NCBI GenBank assembly: GCA_017355425.1
Contig: CP070233.1
Coordinates: 4,009,501 to 4,073,500, forward strand
DNA length: 64,000 bases
DNA from: Dolichospermum sp. DET69
GTDB lineage: Bacteria > Cyanobacteriota > Cyanobacteriia > Cyanobacteriales > Nostocaceae
Reading direction: 5' to 3'
The position numbers were made by a program, and so were the translations under genes. Of the stretch, positions 1 through 8,308 are shown one piece after another. The notes under the pieces were generated by a model that saw only the letters and a list, made by a program, of their open reading frames with translations, was not told the DNA's origin and made no database searches. Within the stretch, counting starts at the first letter, position 1, and the number at the start of each line of letters is the position of its first letter.

Positions 1-491
1 TCAGAGAGGTGAATTAATGTTTCTGTAATAATTGCGGGTAACTCTTTTGGTGAATAGATGTAAGTTAGGGTTAAAAACTTTAAAGTTGTGTGCATTAAAT
101 CGATTCTATCTATGATGCCAGCTAATTGAATTTGATTATATTTGCCATTCATCACTTCTAAGCTGGCATCAGCTATGGCATCTTCTATAACTTCCTCTTC
201 GATGAAATTTTCCCATTCATCTTGATTGATGTAATAGGATTTTTTATTCTCTTTGAGATTCACATCTTGAATTTCTCGGATACTATTCCGAATAGAAGCA
301 ATCCAAGAATTTGTGAATCGCTGTTCTATTTGATTCTTAATTAAATGTATTAAGAGAATTTTGAGGAAGGATCTAATTTGCCGGATAATCGCCTTTTTAC
401 TCATTCCTTCTAAGTCATCTACAATTGCTAAGGCATCTGCGTAACGTCCTTGTAAAATACTATCTCTGAGGTTGATTAATTCTTGTGTCAT
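1..491 (-). CDS. DUF29 family protein, C-terminus beyond window
   Basis: The complement is open from an ATG at 491 to the left edge (163 codons), starting MTQELINLRDSILQGRY. The middle has the helical pattern of cyanobacterial DUF29 proteins: a GMSKKAIIRQIRSFLKILLIHLIKNQ-like stretch, then a WIASIRNSIREIQ helix. DUF29 proteins are small alpha-helical proteins of unknown function, very abundant in filamentous cyanobacteria. The C-terminus is missing only because the window ends. No partner gene is visible. Confidence 0.75.
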   Translation of the reverse strand, partial: MTQELINLRDSILQGRYADALAIVDDLEGMSKKAIIRQIRSFLKILLIHLIKNQIEQRFTNSWIASIRNSIREIQDVNLKENKKSYYINQDEWENFIEEEVIEDAIADASLEVMNGKYNQIQLAGIIDRIDLMHTTLKFLTLTYIYSPKELPAIITETLIHLS

Positions 492-1193
492 AAAACCTCG
501 CGGTATGCGGGAAACTCAGTGGCTTTAGCCGGTGAGAGGGAAGCGACACGAGTGAATTTATTCACTGTGGTATTTAAATGCTGATTTTTGAATGGATATA
601 ATCCCGGGAACCAGCAAACCCGTTCAAGTCCCCTCGCCCAACTAATCCAAAATGTCTTGTCTTTAACCAACGACTTAACAAACAGTCTTGCAGATAATCC
701 GATAGCGTAGCGTGGCGTAAGCCATACTGGGGAAGTATTCGGAAGTGCGTATCAGGATTAGTCTCAATGGGCTAGTCGCTGCTTGTGTTGTAAAGTTTGT
801 TCTTTACAAGCTCAATCCCTTTAGGGTTGAGTCAGTGACTTGTATTAACCTCCAATCTAGTTATATTTTATAACGGTATGCACTCTTTGTGAGATACATT
901 CAGTAAATCGCAAAGCCTGTAGGGGCGGGGAAACCCCCTGACAGGTGTAGGTTTTTAATATTCTCTGTAAAGGCCAGACCGGGAAGACAAGGAAGGATAG
1001 TAGACAAGGAGGATTTTATCCACAAAATACTCAATTCATGGGTTGTTTTGTTACTAATCATCCATTCATTTGTCCGGTTTTCCTCCCTTGTCACCTTGTC
1101 ACCTTGTCTGCCTTGTCTTGTCCTCAAGACAATGTAAAAAACCTACACTTGTCAGGGGGAAACCCCGCCCTCAATAGTATTACATCAAGGGCT
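492..1193. other. 700-bp repeat-rich intergenic region
   Basis: No convincing gene. It holds the dispersed short repeat GATAGCGTAGCGTGGCGTAA at about 702-721, also found near 2670 and, inverted, near 39120-39140. An imperfect palindrome (CTCAATCCC / GGGTTGAG) lies at about 819-840. An inverted pair of about 32 bp flanks a 180-bp segment (about 921-955 and 1137-1171; CCCCCTGACA and TGTAGGTTTT on each side), resembling a small MITE. Short ORFs here run through the repeats and look spurious. Confidence 0.6.
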
Positions 1194-1559
1194 TTGACAC
1201 TCCCCGGTCTAAAGACGCGGGGATTCTATAGAGAGTTTCAGTCTATATCTCTCAGTTATCCCAGCTTCAGGCATTGCCTTAAATATTTGGGTTCTTGCCC
1301 TGATCCTGTTTGCCATTACTGGCAGAATCATCTCTGACAAGCGTAACTTTCCGAGAGTCCCCCGGTAGGTTTTTAATGTCTTTGCTGACAATTTAATTGT
1401 CTCACGAATATGGATTAAAATTTGAAATAATTTCAAATTTTTAAATTAATGTCAATGCAGGATAAAGGAAAGCCTCTAGCCTTCATCCCTTGTCTAAAGC
1501 ACAGATGTAGCTGACTTAGGAAGCTACATCTTCAAGGGTTTTCGGCATTTCCCTTATAA
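1194..1559 (-). mobile_element. 366-bp IS200/IS605-derived non-autonomous element, copy 1
   Basis: Reverse-complement identical over 366 bp to the copy at 12841-13206. Read on the minus strand, the left end has a hairpin with a 9-bp stem (GATGTAGCT ... AGCTACATC). The right end has the hairpin CCCCG CGTCTTTAGA CCGGGG followed by AGTGTCAA, the form of right end seen next to tnpB in many cyanobacterial IS605 elements. No tnpA or tnpB is present. A 75-codon ORF (1209-1436) ends in the right-end hairpin as ...IESPRL, as many TnpB-type genes do, but shows no TnpB catalytic motif. Confidence 0.75.
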
Positions 1560-1578
1560 CCGCTATAGAGTTTAATTT

Positions 1579-2538
1579 CTAATTTCGCCCTGCGGTAGTA
1601 GTCATGACTTTATTTTTGGTAGTTTGATTATTTCCACCTGCAATGCTGCGGAAATATAGACTACCAATAGTGGTAAGAAATATGAAATATCCTACAGCTT
1701 GAACAATATAAATTTTGTCCCTATAACCAAATAAGGATTTGAGAATGATGCCGGGAAACTGTTCATCAGATAGGATTTTTTCAGTATTCCAAACTATTGG
1801 ACCTAAGATACAAGAGTGAATTCTGGTAAAGTGTTCATAATAGAAACAAAGATTTTCGGAAGAACGACTACTCAGAGCTAAATTAGCTGTAGCTTCATCA
1901 AAATGTTGTAAACCAGAAACCACTAATCCAGAAACAATTAATATTAATAAAACGCCCATGACTTGGAAGAATTGGCGAATATTAATTTTCACGCCCCATT
2001 TAAATAACAAAACACCAATTGCTGCGGCTGTAGCTAAACCAGCGAGTGCGCCTAAAGTGGGTAATAAACCTTGTTGAAAGTTGGCGGCAACAAAGAGAAC
2101 TGTTTCAAAACCTTCGCGGACAATGGCAACTAAAATTAAACTAAAAACTCCCCAAGCAGCATTTGAGTTTTTTCCTAGTGCGTCGGTAACTGCTCCCTCA
2201 ACTTGTGCTTTCATAAATCTGGCTTGTTTTGTCATCCAGATAAGCATCCAACTAAGCATAACGATTGCTAAAATACTAAATACACCTTCTAATGTTGGCT
2301 CAACTACAGAGGTATATTGAGGATTAATAGATCCTAAGAATTTAATGATCCCCGTAAATAAAATCCCGATTAAAGCACTAACAATAATCCCGACAACAAC
2401 ACCAGCATAAACCCAAGAGTTAAGCCGAGATTGTTTGGCTTTTTTTAATAACGCGAGGACAATTCCCACAACTAAAGTGGCTTCTACGCCTTCTCTGAGG
2501 GTAATTACAAAAGTAGGTAAAGCGGTACTAAAATTCAT
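1579..2538 (-). CDS. FTR1-family high-affinity iron permease
   Basis: A 319-residue polytopic membrane protein. Two REGxE-type iron-translocation motifs define the FTR1 family: LREGVEATLV near residues 14-23 and VREGFETVLF in the middle of the protein. About seven hydrophobic segments are visible. FTR1 permeases move Fe3+ across the inner membrane, usually after ferroxidation by a partner. It is the last gene of a minus-strand series with a ferritin-like protein and an EfeO-like lipoprotein upstream, and a multicopper oxidase (possible ferroxidase) lies 4 kb away. The stretch after residue 220 is less typical, but the frame is intact to a final predicted membrane segment. Confidence 0.9.
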   Translation of the reverse strand: MNFSTALPTFVITLREGVEATLVVGIVLALLKKAKQSRLNSWVYAGVVVGIIVSALIGILFTGIIKFLGSINPQYTSVVEPTLEGVFSILAIVMLSWMLIWMTKQARFMKAQVEGAVTDALGKNSNAAWGVFSLILVAIVREGFETVLFVAANFQQGLLPTLGALAGLATAAAIGVLLFKWGVKINIRQFFQVMGVLLILIVSGLVVSGLQHFDEATANLALSSRSSENLCFYYEHFTRIHSCILGPIVWNTEKILSDEQFPGIILKSLFGYRDKIYIVQAVGYFIFLTTIGSLYFRSIAGGNNQTTKNKVMTTTAGRN

Positions 2539-2865
2539 ATTTATTAGTTATTGGTAAATTGCTCCTGACTTCTGTAGGGGTTTAGCAATGCTCATTGGTG
2601 TCAACCTCAGTAGGGGCGTATTGCAATACGCCCCTACTTATCCGTTGGCTTCCACACCCGCCCAGAAATGATAGCGTAGCGTGGCGTAAACCATATTTCA
2701 GGGCTAATAACCAAAGTCTACTGAAGTAGACTAAAGATTTTCGGGATATTTAGTCATCAAAAGACAACTTTAGCTATTAGACTGGGAATTGATTCCGAGG
2801 GGATCCATGAATTTTACGTTAAGTTGACACTTGTGAAGCTCTTGCTAAACCCCTACTATTAGCTA
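2539..2865. other. Intergenic region with palindromic repeats
   Basis: Contains the perfect 30-bp palindrome noted at 2609-2638 and a second copy of the GATAGCGTAGCGTGGCGTAA-type repeat near 2670. A 3' stretch (TTTAGCAATGCTC / GAGCTCTTGCTAAACCCC, about 2580-2595 and 2836-2853) is loosely inverted around the region. No gene seen. Confidence 0.5.
2609..2638. repeat. 30-bp dispersed palindrome
   Basis: AGTAGGGGCGTATTG CAATACGCCCCTACT is a perfect inverted repeat. A copy with one central change lies at 9755-9784. It can form a stable hairpin and may end transcription between the ferritin-like gene and FTR1, although no T-tract follows. Confidence 0.7.
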
Positions 2866-3300
2866 TTAGCTAAAATCGCGTAACATTTTCTTGAGTTCGA
2901 GATTGTGCATCTCTTCTTGTCCGATCATACCACGAGCGAATTCTTCTAAATAGATACTCGCATTATTGACGGTTTCTAGAAGACTTTTGTACATATCCAA
3001 AGCTTTCTTTTCATGGGATAAACTTTCTTGCAATATGTCCTTAACGTTATGTTTGAAAGTTTCTTCCATTGGGGCAATTCTCAAAGTAGGATGTCCTTCT
3101 AAACCTGTAAGAATTTCGCCAACTTGTTGAGCATGAAGTAAAGATTCTGTGGCTTGGGCTTTGAAGAACGCCACAATAGGTATACGATTAGGACCTGTTA
3201 CCATCAAGGAATAATGGGTGTAGCGAACTACCCCTGCTAGTTCAAATTCCATGATGGAATTGAGAATATCAATGGTTTTTTGGTGGTCGAGTTCTTGCAT
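2866..3300 (-). CDS. Ferritin-like / bacterioferritin-type protein
   Basis: 144 residues. It is a four-helix ferritin-like protein with an EFELAGVVRY helix, an ExxxH pair (ESLLHAQQ) and a C-terminal EEMHNLE helix, giving the carboxylate and His ligands of a di-iron centre. Bacterioferritins oxidise Fe2+ and store it as a mineral core. The length is slightly short of classical bacterioferritin (about 155-160). Next to FTR1 and the EfeO-like lipoprotein it fits a storage or ferroxidase role in the same iron pathway. Start is the ATG at 3300. Confidence 0.85.
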   Translation of the reverse strand: MQELDHQKTIDILNSIMEFELAGVVRYTHYSLMVTGPNRIPIVAFFKAQATESLLHAQQVGEILTGLEGHPTLRIAPMEETFKHNVKDILQESLSHEKKALDMYKSLLETVNNASIYLEEFARGMIGQEEMHNLELKKMLRDFS

Positions 3301-3480
3301 TAGTTGTTAAGTTGAGCAACATTATATAAGGAGAGTATTTAGCTACCAATTTTAAGTGAGCAGTTATACTTTTTTCAGATTTTTAAAACCCAAACTATCT
3401 TCACTCTTAATTTTTAACTATTTTCTCTCTTATTCACCATTTTAAACTTCTTATTCTGTACTTCCAATGGTGTGAAAATA

Positions 3481-4509
3481 CTAATTTTGTGCTTTAGTGT
3501 TAGTTTTTCCTCGTACCTTTTGGGTATTTTCCTCTATGGTTTTCACTAACTTGGTAACATCTCCTGGAGTTTTAACTGCTTGCACTGGGGGAATAGCAGT
3601 GGGCCAAACTTTCACCAACTCCACAAAAGCTGTATCTATGGCTTTGTGTGATTCAGGATGTTCTTGGATCATTTGGCTAGAAATACCTTTATATAGTTCT
3701 TGAGAATAGACTATAAAACCACGAGAATCTTGATACTCAATGGGGGCAGTAATTTTGCCATTACTAATGGCTGCACCATATTCTGAGTTAGCAGCGTCTA
3801 GTAAACCGTTGATGACTTGGAGGACAAATTCGGGTTTGCTACGTTCTTCTGTTGGTAAAACAGCGATCGCACTATCAACAGCTTGCACAGAAGTGATAAA
3901 ATTAGTTTTTATTTTGGCATCCTTGGGATTAGATTTAACTAAATCAGTTAAACCTACTAAATTGCTTTTAAATTCTTTAACTTTCCGTTCTTCTAATTGT
4001 TCTTCAACATCAACATAAATCTCTTCAACTGGATGACCAATATGGGGTTGAGCTTGTTTGGGTTGATTTTGATCTAATAGTTCTTTAGCTACTAAAAGAT
4101 GTCCTTTCATTAATCCCAATTTTGTCATATAGTCAATATCTTTAGCTTCACCTGTGAGAACAACTTCCTCAACTGTCACCATATCCTTAATTTTGTCAAA
4201 CTGTGGCTGAGTAATGACTTTTTTGCTGACTAAATCGGCTGGATTAGCGTAGGGACGGTTAGCTTGAATTTTATTTGATAAAGCCGGAATTCCTAATGTA
4301 GCTTCTAATTTATCTAATTGCGATAAAATTGCATTATTGATATTAATTTTGGCTTTGCCACCATGACCGCTATGGGCGCTAGTTTCTGTAACCGTGACTG
4401 TACTTGGTGTTGATTGAATATCTGCCTTTGGTGTATCGCTGGTACAAGAACTCAGAGAAATCATGGCACAAGCAGCGATAGATAAAAATAAGTAACGGAA
4501 TTTGATCAT
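3481..4509 (-). CDS. Lipoprotein with helix-hairpin-helix domain and EfeO/imelysin-like iron-uptake domain
   Basis: 342 residues. The signal peptide ends in a lipobox (SLSSC, Cys about 22), so it is probably anchored in a membrane facing the periplasm. After a His/Ser linker (HSGHGG) comes a ComEA-like helix-hairpin-helix segment (KININNAILSQLDKL ... NPADLVSK). The rest is alpha-helical with GHPVEEIYVDVEEQLEERK, resembling the HxxE helix of EfeO/EfeM-type iron-binding proteins. EfeO-class proteins deliver iron to FTR1-type permeases, which agrees with the neighbouring genes. The HHH-plus-EfeO-like combination is my reading and unverified. Confidence 0.65.
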   Translation of the reverse strand: MIKFRYLFLSIAACAMISLSSCTSDTPKADIQSTPSTVTVTETSAHSGHGGKAKININNAILSQLDKLEATLGIPALSNKIQANRPYANPADLVSKKVITQPQFDKIKDMVTVEEVVLTGEAKDIDYMTKLGLMKGHLLVAKELLDQNQPKQAQPHIGHPVEEIYVDVEEQLEERKVKEFKSNLVGLTDLVKSNPKDAKIKTNFITSVQAVDSAIAVLPTEERSKPEFVLQVINGLLDAANSEYGAAISNGKITAPIEYQDSRGFIVYSQELYKGISSQMIQEHPESHKAIDTAFVELVKVWPTAIPPVQAVKTPGDVTKLVKTIEENTQKVRGKTNTKAQN

Positions 4510-4821
4510 TTTTGTTCCTAAATTAGTAAATTTTACTTATAAGTCTAAATAAATATCTAGCATAAATGAAATTTATTATCAACTATTTTACAAAAATCTA
4601 GTTAAAAAGTATCTCATGTTACTCAAGTCTGACTTTTTTACGCATATTGCAAATTAGTTTTGATCCTGAAGAGTCTTTTTTTGAGAGAACCCAAGGGTTC
4701 TCCCAGACGGAGGTTGGTATTGCAATAAATTATACATATTATTTTAATCAGTAAAACGACAATAAATATAAGCCGTGTTAGATTAAACTAGATATCTTCT
4801 AGATAAATTAGAGATGATCCA
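4510..4821. other. Divergent promoter region
   Basis: 312 bp between the divergent lipoprotein and cyclase genes. It holds an 18-bp perfect palindrome, GAGAACCC AA GGGTTCTC at 4685-4702, and is otherwise AT-rich. The palindrome could be an operator or a small hairpin. No coding sequence seen. Confidence 0.5.
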
Positions 4822-6651
4822 ATGGCATCGCTGTTTTTAAAATTCAAAAACCATTTTTTTAATCTTTTCTTAAAGCAAACTGTAATTTGCTTAATTATTT
4901 TATTTTGTATTGGAATAGGTGTTGCTCTATCCAATATGTCTAGTCTATCCAAGACTCTGATAGAGTCACAATCGGTTCAAAATTCTCGACTACAAGCTAA
5001 TTCAATTATTAATACTTGGAAACTTTACAGTCGTGCCGCAGTTATTCGTTTGGGAAAAATAAAAGATGTTAGCATCCGGCATGATTATTTTCTCACGGAA
5101 GGAAGTATTCCTCCTCCGGCTAGTTTTATCATCGAACTGGGAACTCAAATTACTGAGAACGAGAAAGGGGCTGGAATTGGCATATATAGTGATTATCCTT
5201 ACCCATGGAGAAAAGACCGTGCCAAAAATGAATTTGCAGAGGAAGCCCTAAAATACTTGAGAGACAATCCTGGAAATAAAGAATTTTATCGGGTTGAGAA
5301 TAATAATAATCCTCCTCTGTGGAAATATGCCCAGGCAATAATCATGGACACTAGCTGTGTAGCTTGTCACAATACTGATCCAAATAGTCCGAAGAAAACC
5401 TGGAATGTTGGAGATGTAAGGGGAGTAATAGCTATTACTCAATCTTTAGATGAAATTACTGAACAGACTAAAAAAACTTTAGGAACAGCATCTATTATGT
5501 TCGCAGGGTTTTCTGCATTAGGTATATCTGGTCTAGCATTAGTTATTAACAGGCTGAATCAAACCACAAAAGAGCTAGAAAGTCGAGTCAGGGAACGTAC
5601 TGGTGATTTGACAAATGCAAATGAAGATTTAGAAAAAAGGAATACCCTGATTCGTCAGGTATTTGGTCGGTATTTGAGTGATGAGATAGTCACGAATTTA
5701 CTCGATAGTCCCCAATCATTCCATCTTGGTGGTGAGAGAAGAAAGATCACTATTTTGACTTCAGATTTACGAGGTTTTACGGCTATATCAGAACGCTTAT
5801 CGCCAGAAGAGGTGATTACAATCCTCAATATCTATCTAGAAAGTATGGCTGATATTATTACTCAATATCAGGGAAGCATTAATGAATTTATGGGTGATGG
5901 GATTTTGGTTTTGTTTGGAGCACCAACGGAACGAGATGATGATAGTTTAAGGGCGATTGCTTGTGCAATCAAGATGCAATTAGCAATTAGAACTGTTAAT
6001 CAAAAATTAAAAAAACTGGGTTTTCCCCAACTAGAAATGGGTATTGGTATCAACACTGGATTAGTGGTTGTGGGCAATATTGGCTCAGAGAAAAGGTCTA
6101 AATATGGTATTGTTGGTAGTCAGGTTAATTTGACTTATCGTATTGAATCTTATACAATCGGAGGTCAGGTATTTATTTCTGAATCTACTCTCAGAGAATC
6201 GGGATCAATTGTATCTGTTCGTGGACAGAATCAAGTACAAGCAAAGGGGGTTAAAGAGCCGATTATCATCTATGATATTGAGGGAATTCGTGGTTCTTAT
6301 AATCTCTTTTTGCCTAGTGAAGAGGAAAATTTTGTAAATTTAACTGAAGCGATTGCCATTCAGTACACAATTTTAGAAGACAAACATCTTGGTAGTAACG
6401 TCTTTTTTGGTAGTTTGATCGAACTATCTAAAAAGGGAGCAAAAATTCAAGTTGAATCTCCAACTGAAAATACTATTCCTTCAGTCTCGACTAATCTCAA
6501 GATTAATTTATTTGCTAATCATAATTCTTCAAAAATGAGTGAAGATATTTATGCTAAAGTTAGTAAAAATTACTCAGAAGGTAATATATTTTATATTCAT
6601 TTCACCACCAAAATTCCTGCCTTACAGGAAAAAATAGATAAATTATTTTGA
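4822..6651 (+). CDS. Class III nucleotidyl cyclase with c-type-heme (Tll0287-like) sensor and PilZ-like C-terminus
   Basis: 609 residues. A membrane segment near the N-terminus (about 14-36) is followed by an extracytoplasmic domain of the DUF3365/Tll0287 type with a c-heme motif CVACH at residues 179-183. A second membrane segment (about 222-245) and a short coiled coil (about 255-280) lead to the class III cyclase domain. There the metal-binding Asp residues D315 (SDLRGFT) and D359 (FMGDG) are both present. The usual purine-selecting Asp of the GDxVN motif is Ser here (VGSQVN), so cAMP or cGMP cannot be assigned. The last 100 residues carry a PilZ-like SxxG motif (ELSKKGAKI) but no RxxxR. 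It probably turns a redox or gas signal at the membrane into cyclic nucleotide. Confidence 0.85.
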   Translation: MASLFLKFKNHFFNLFLKQTVICLIILFCIGIGVALSNMSSLSKTLIESQSVQNSRLQANSIINTWKLYSRAAVIRLGKIKDVSIRHDYFLTEGSIPPPASFIIELGTQITENEKGAGIGIYSDYPYPWRKDRAKNEFAEEALKYLRDNPGNKEFYRVENNNNPPLWKYAQAIIMDTSCVACHNTDPNSPKKTWNVGDVRGVIAITQSLDEITEQTKKTLGTASIMFAGFSALGISGLALVINRLNQTTKELESRVRERTGDLTNANEDLEKRNTLIRQVFGRYLSDEIVTNLLDSPQSFHLGGERRKITILTSDLRGFTAISERLSPEEVITILNIYLESMADIITQYQGSINEFMGDGILVLFGAPTERDDDSLRAIACAIKMQLAIRTVNQKLKKLGFPQLEMGIGINTGLVVVGNIGSEKRSKYGIVGSQVNLTYRIESYTIGGQVFISESTLRESGSIVSVRGQNQVQAKGVKEPIIIYDIEGIRGSYNLFLPSEEENFVNLTEAIAIQYTILEDKHLGSNVFFGSLIELSKKGAKIQVESPTENTIPSVSTNLKINLFANHNSSKMSEDIYAKVSKNYSEGNIFYIHFTTKIPALQEKIDKLF

Positions 6652-6716
6652 TCTGCATTATTAAGTTAGGGTAACAAAGCAAAATTCTTTTCCCCCATAA
6701 TTAAACGCTAAATAAT

Positions 6717-7721
6717 TTACGCTAATTTAGTTGGTATGACTTCAAACTGTCCCATACACCCACTTTCAGCGATCGCATCTTGGTGAGGATGAAACATATA
6801 CTTACCTGGGTAGCGAAACGTAAATTCTAAAATGTGTCTTTCGGCTACACCCATTGTTAAAACATCTGTTTTTTCGCTGGGAGTCATGGTCATACCGGAA
6901 CGATAAACATTGAAGAAATTAGCATGAAGGTGAAACGTCACAGCGGGATCAAATTCAATAATATTCAAAATATAGACACGAATTAACTGATTTTGGTAAA
7001 TCTGAATGGGATGGTGCATATAATGATGCGGCACACCATTAAAAGCATAATATTCATTGTGGTTATCATCATTTATGTCATATCCAGACATGATTAAAAC
7101 TATTTCATCAGCAGGTGGACGAGGCTGAGGCGGATCAATAATAAACATTCCATATAAACCCTTGGCAATATGACGGGTTACAGGTGCGACATGACAATGA
7201 TACAAATGAACGCCATAGGGTTCAGCATCAAATTCGTAAATGGTCGCTTTACCATTACTTATAGGTTTAATTCCATCCATTTCAGCGGGATGAACTCCAT
7301 GAAAATGCAGAGAATGGGAATGTCCAGCATTATTGAGAAAAAGTATCCTTATTCTTTCCCCTTCTTTAGCCCGGAGTGTCGGTCCGGGAATCCGCCCGTT
7401 TAAGTCCCAAATGTTATAGGAGACAGCACTATTAAGCTGAATGGTGGAAGTACCAGCAGTTAACTGAAATTCGCGGACTGTGCGCCCATTTTCCTGCTTT
7501 ACTGTCCCATAATCAAAATCTCGTAACACCTGCATGGGGTTAGTAGCACCATTAGCTGCTGCCATTTCCATTGGTGGGACTCTGACACTGGCATAATTTT
7601 TGCTATTCAACATCTGCCAAATTGCCCCTGCACCCATGACTCCAGCACTGGCAAATCCTAGCTTCAGCAGTTGGCGACGACTCCAGATTTTATCTTTACT
7701 GAGTGTAAAGTTGTCAGGCAT
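6717..7721 (-). CDS. Tat-exported two-domain multicopper oxidase
   Basis: 334 residues from the ATG at 7721; a TTG 48 bp upstream would also be in frame. The chosen start places a twin-arginine motif (SRRQLLKLGFA) near residue 13, so it is exported folded. Copper ligands are visible: HFHG, the type-1 HLYHCHVAP motif, HLHAN, and the C-terminal FHPHQDAIAESGCMGQF block. Two cupredoxin domains match the short two-domain oxidase/NirK-like class rather than three-domain laccases. Close to FTR1, it may act as a ferroxidase, as in Fet3-Ftr1 pairs; that is inference. Confidence 0.85.
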   Translation of the reverse strand: MPDNFTLSKDKIWSRRQLLKLGFASAGVMGAGAIWQMLNSKNYASVRVPPMEMAAANGATNPMQVLRDFDYGTVKQENGRTVREFQLTAGTSTIQLNSAVSYNIWDLNGRIPGPTLRAKEGERIRILFLNNAGHSHSLHFHGVHPAEMDGIKPISNGKATIYEFDAEPYGVHLYHCHVAPVTRHIAKGLYGMFIIDPPQPRPPADEIVLIMSGYDINDDNHNEYYAFNGVPHHYMHHPIQIYQNQLIRVYILNIIEFDPAVTFHLHANFFNVYRSGMTMTPSEKTDVLTMGVAERHILEFTFRYPGKYMFHPHQDAIAESGCMGQFEVIPTKLA

Positions 7722-7781
7722 GAGATTAATCGGGATATGGGTATATAGGAAATTGCGAATAATTTGCAATTAGCTTTATGT

Positions 7782-7810
7782 ATACTATAAAACTTAGGAA
7801 TTATTGTCAA
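7782..7810 (-). promoter_or_regulatory. Consensus-type sigma-70 promoter for the multicopper oxidase
   Basis: On the minus strand TTGACA (7805-7810) is followed after exactly 17 bp by TAGTAT (7782-7787). Transcription would begin near 7775, leaving a leader of about 55 nt before the ATG at 7721. Confidence 0.6.
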
Positions 7811-8021
7811 TAACTTTATAAAAATAATTTTCAGGACTATTCCTGATATATTGGTTTATTTACCGTTAACTAGACAACAGATGATGCTTCCAGACTAGGA
7901 AATGGAATAAAGTGCTAGGATTTTGACAATGGCTGCTGGTGTTAACAATATCTTTTTGTTACTAAGCAGAAAAATCCACTTTGATCTGATAAATTGCCCC
8001 ACTATTTATGGGAGTTCACAA

Positions 8022-8213
8022 ATGACTACTTTTTCTCCTACTTCAGTATTACAGAAAACTGCGGGTATTACCCTTTCTAAGCCAGTACAGGTAACACTTT
8101 ATATGATGTTATCTTCTTTGGTGATTTGGACTGTGTTGTTTTCTACCTATCCTCCAGCACATAATACAACACACTCAGCGCGTCACCACGCTTTAGGTGT
8201 TGCCTGTCATTAA
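8022..8213 (+). CDS. CbtB-like small membrane protein
   Basis: 63 residues from the ATG at 8022, which has GGAG 8 nt upstream; longer in-frame starts reach 7923 but lack this. One membrane helix (VTLYMMLSSLVIWTVLFS) is followed by a His-rich tail HNTTHSARHHALGVACH, the signature of CbtB. CbtB is the small subunit of a predicted CbtAB cobalt transporter. No CbtA follows, so the tail may bind another metal with the gene 95 bp downstream. Confidence 0.75.
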   Translation: MTTFSPTSVLQKTAGITLSKPVQVTLYMMLSSLVIWTVLFSTYPPAHNTTHSARHHALGVACH

Positions 8214-8308
8214 ATTATCATAAAGTAAAGTAGAATTCAGGAGTTCTTGATTTTAGGCTGTTTACCTAAATTCTGAACTCCATTTACTAGCAATTTACTA
8301 TATTTTCC

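Noticed and set aside
900-1337. Coding ORFs of 75 and 99 codons
   Set aside because: Both run through an inverted-repeat pair and low-complexity CCTTGTC runs with no ribosome site or domain.
7770-8021. Cobalamin riboswitch ahead of the CbtB-like gene
   Set aside because: No B12-box-like or paired core elements were recognised; only a minus-strand promoter for the neighbouring oxidase is clear.
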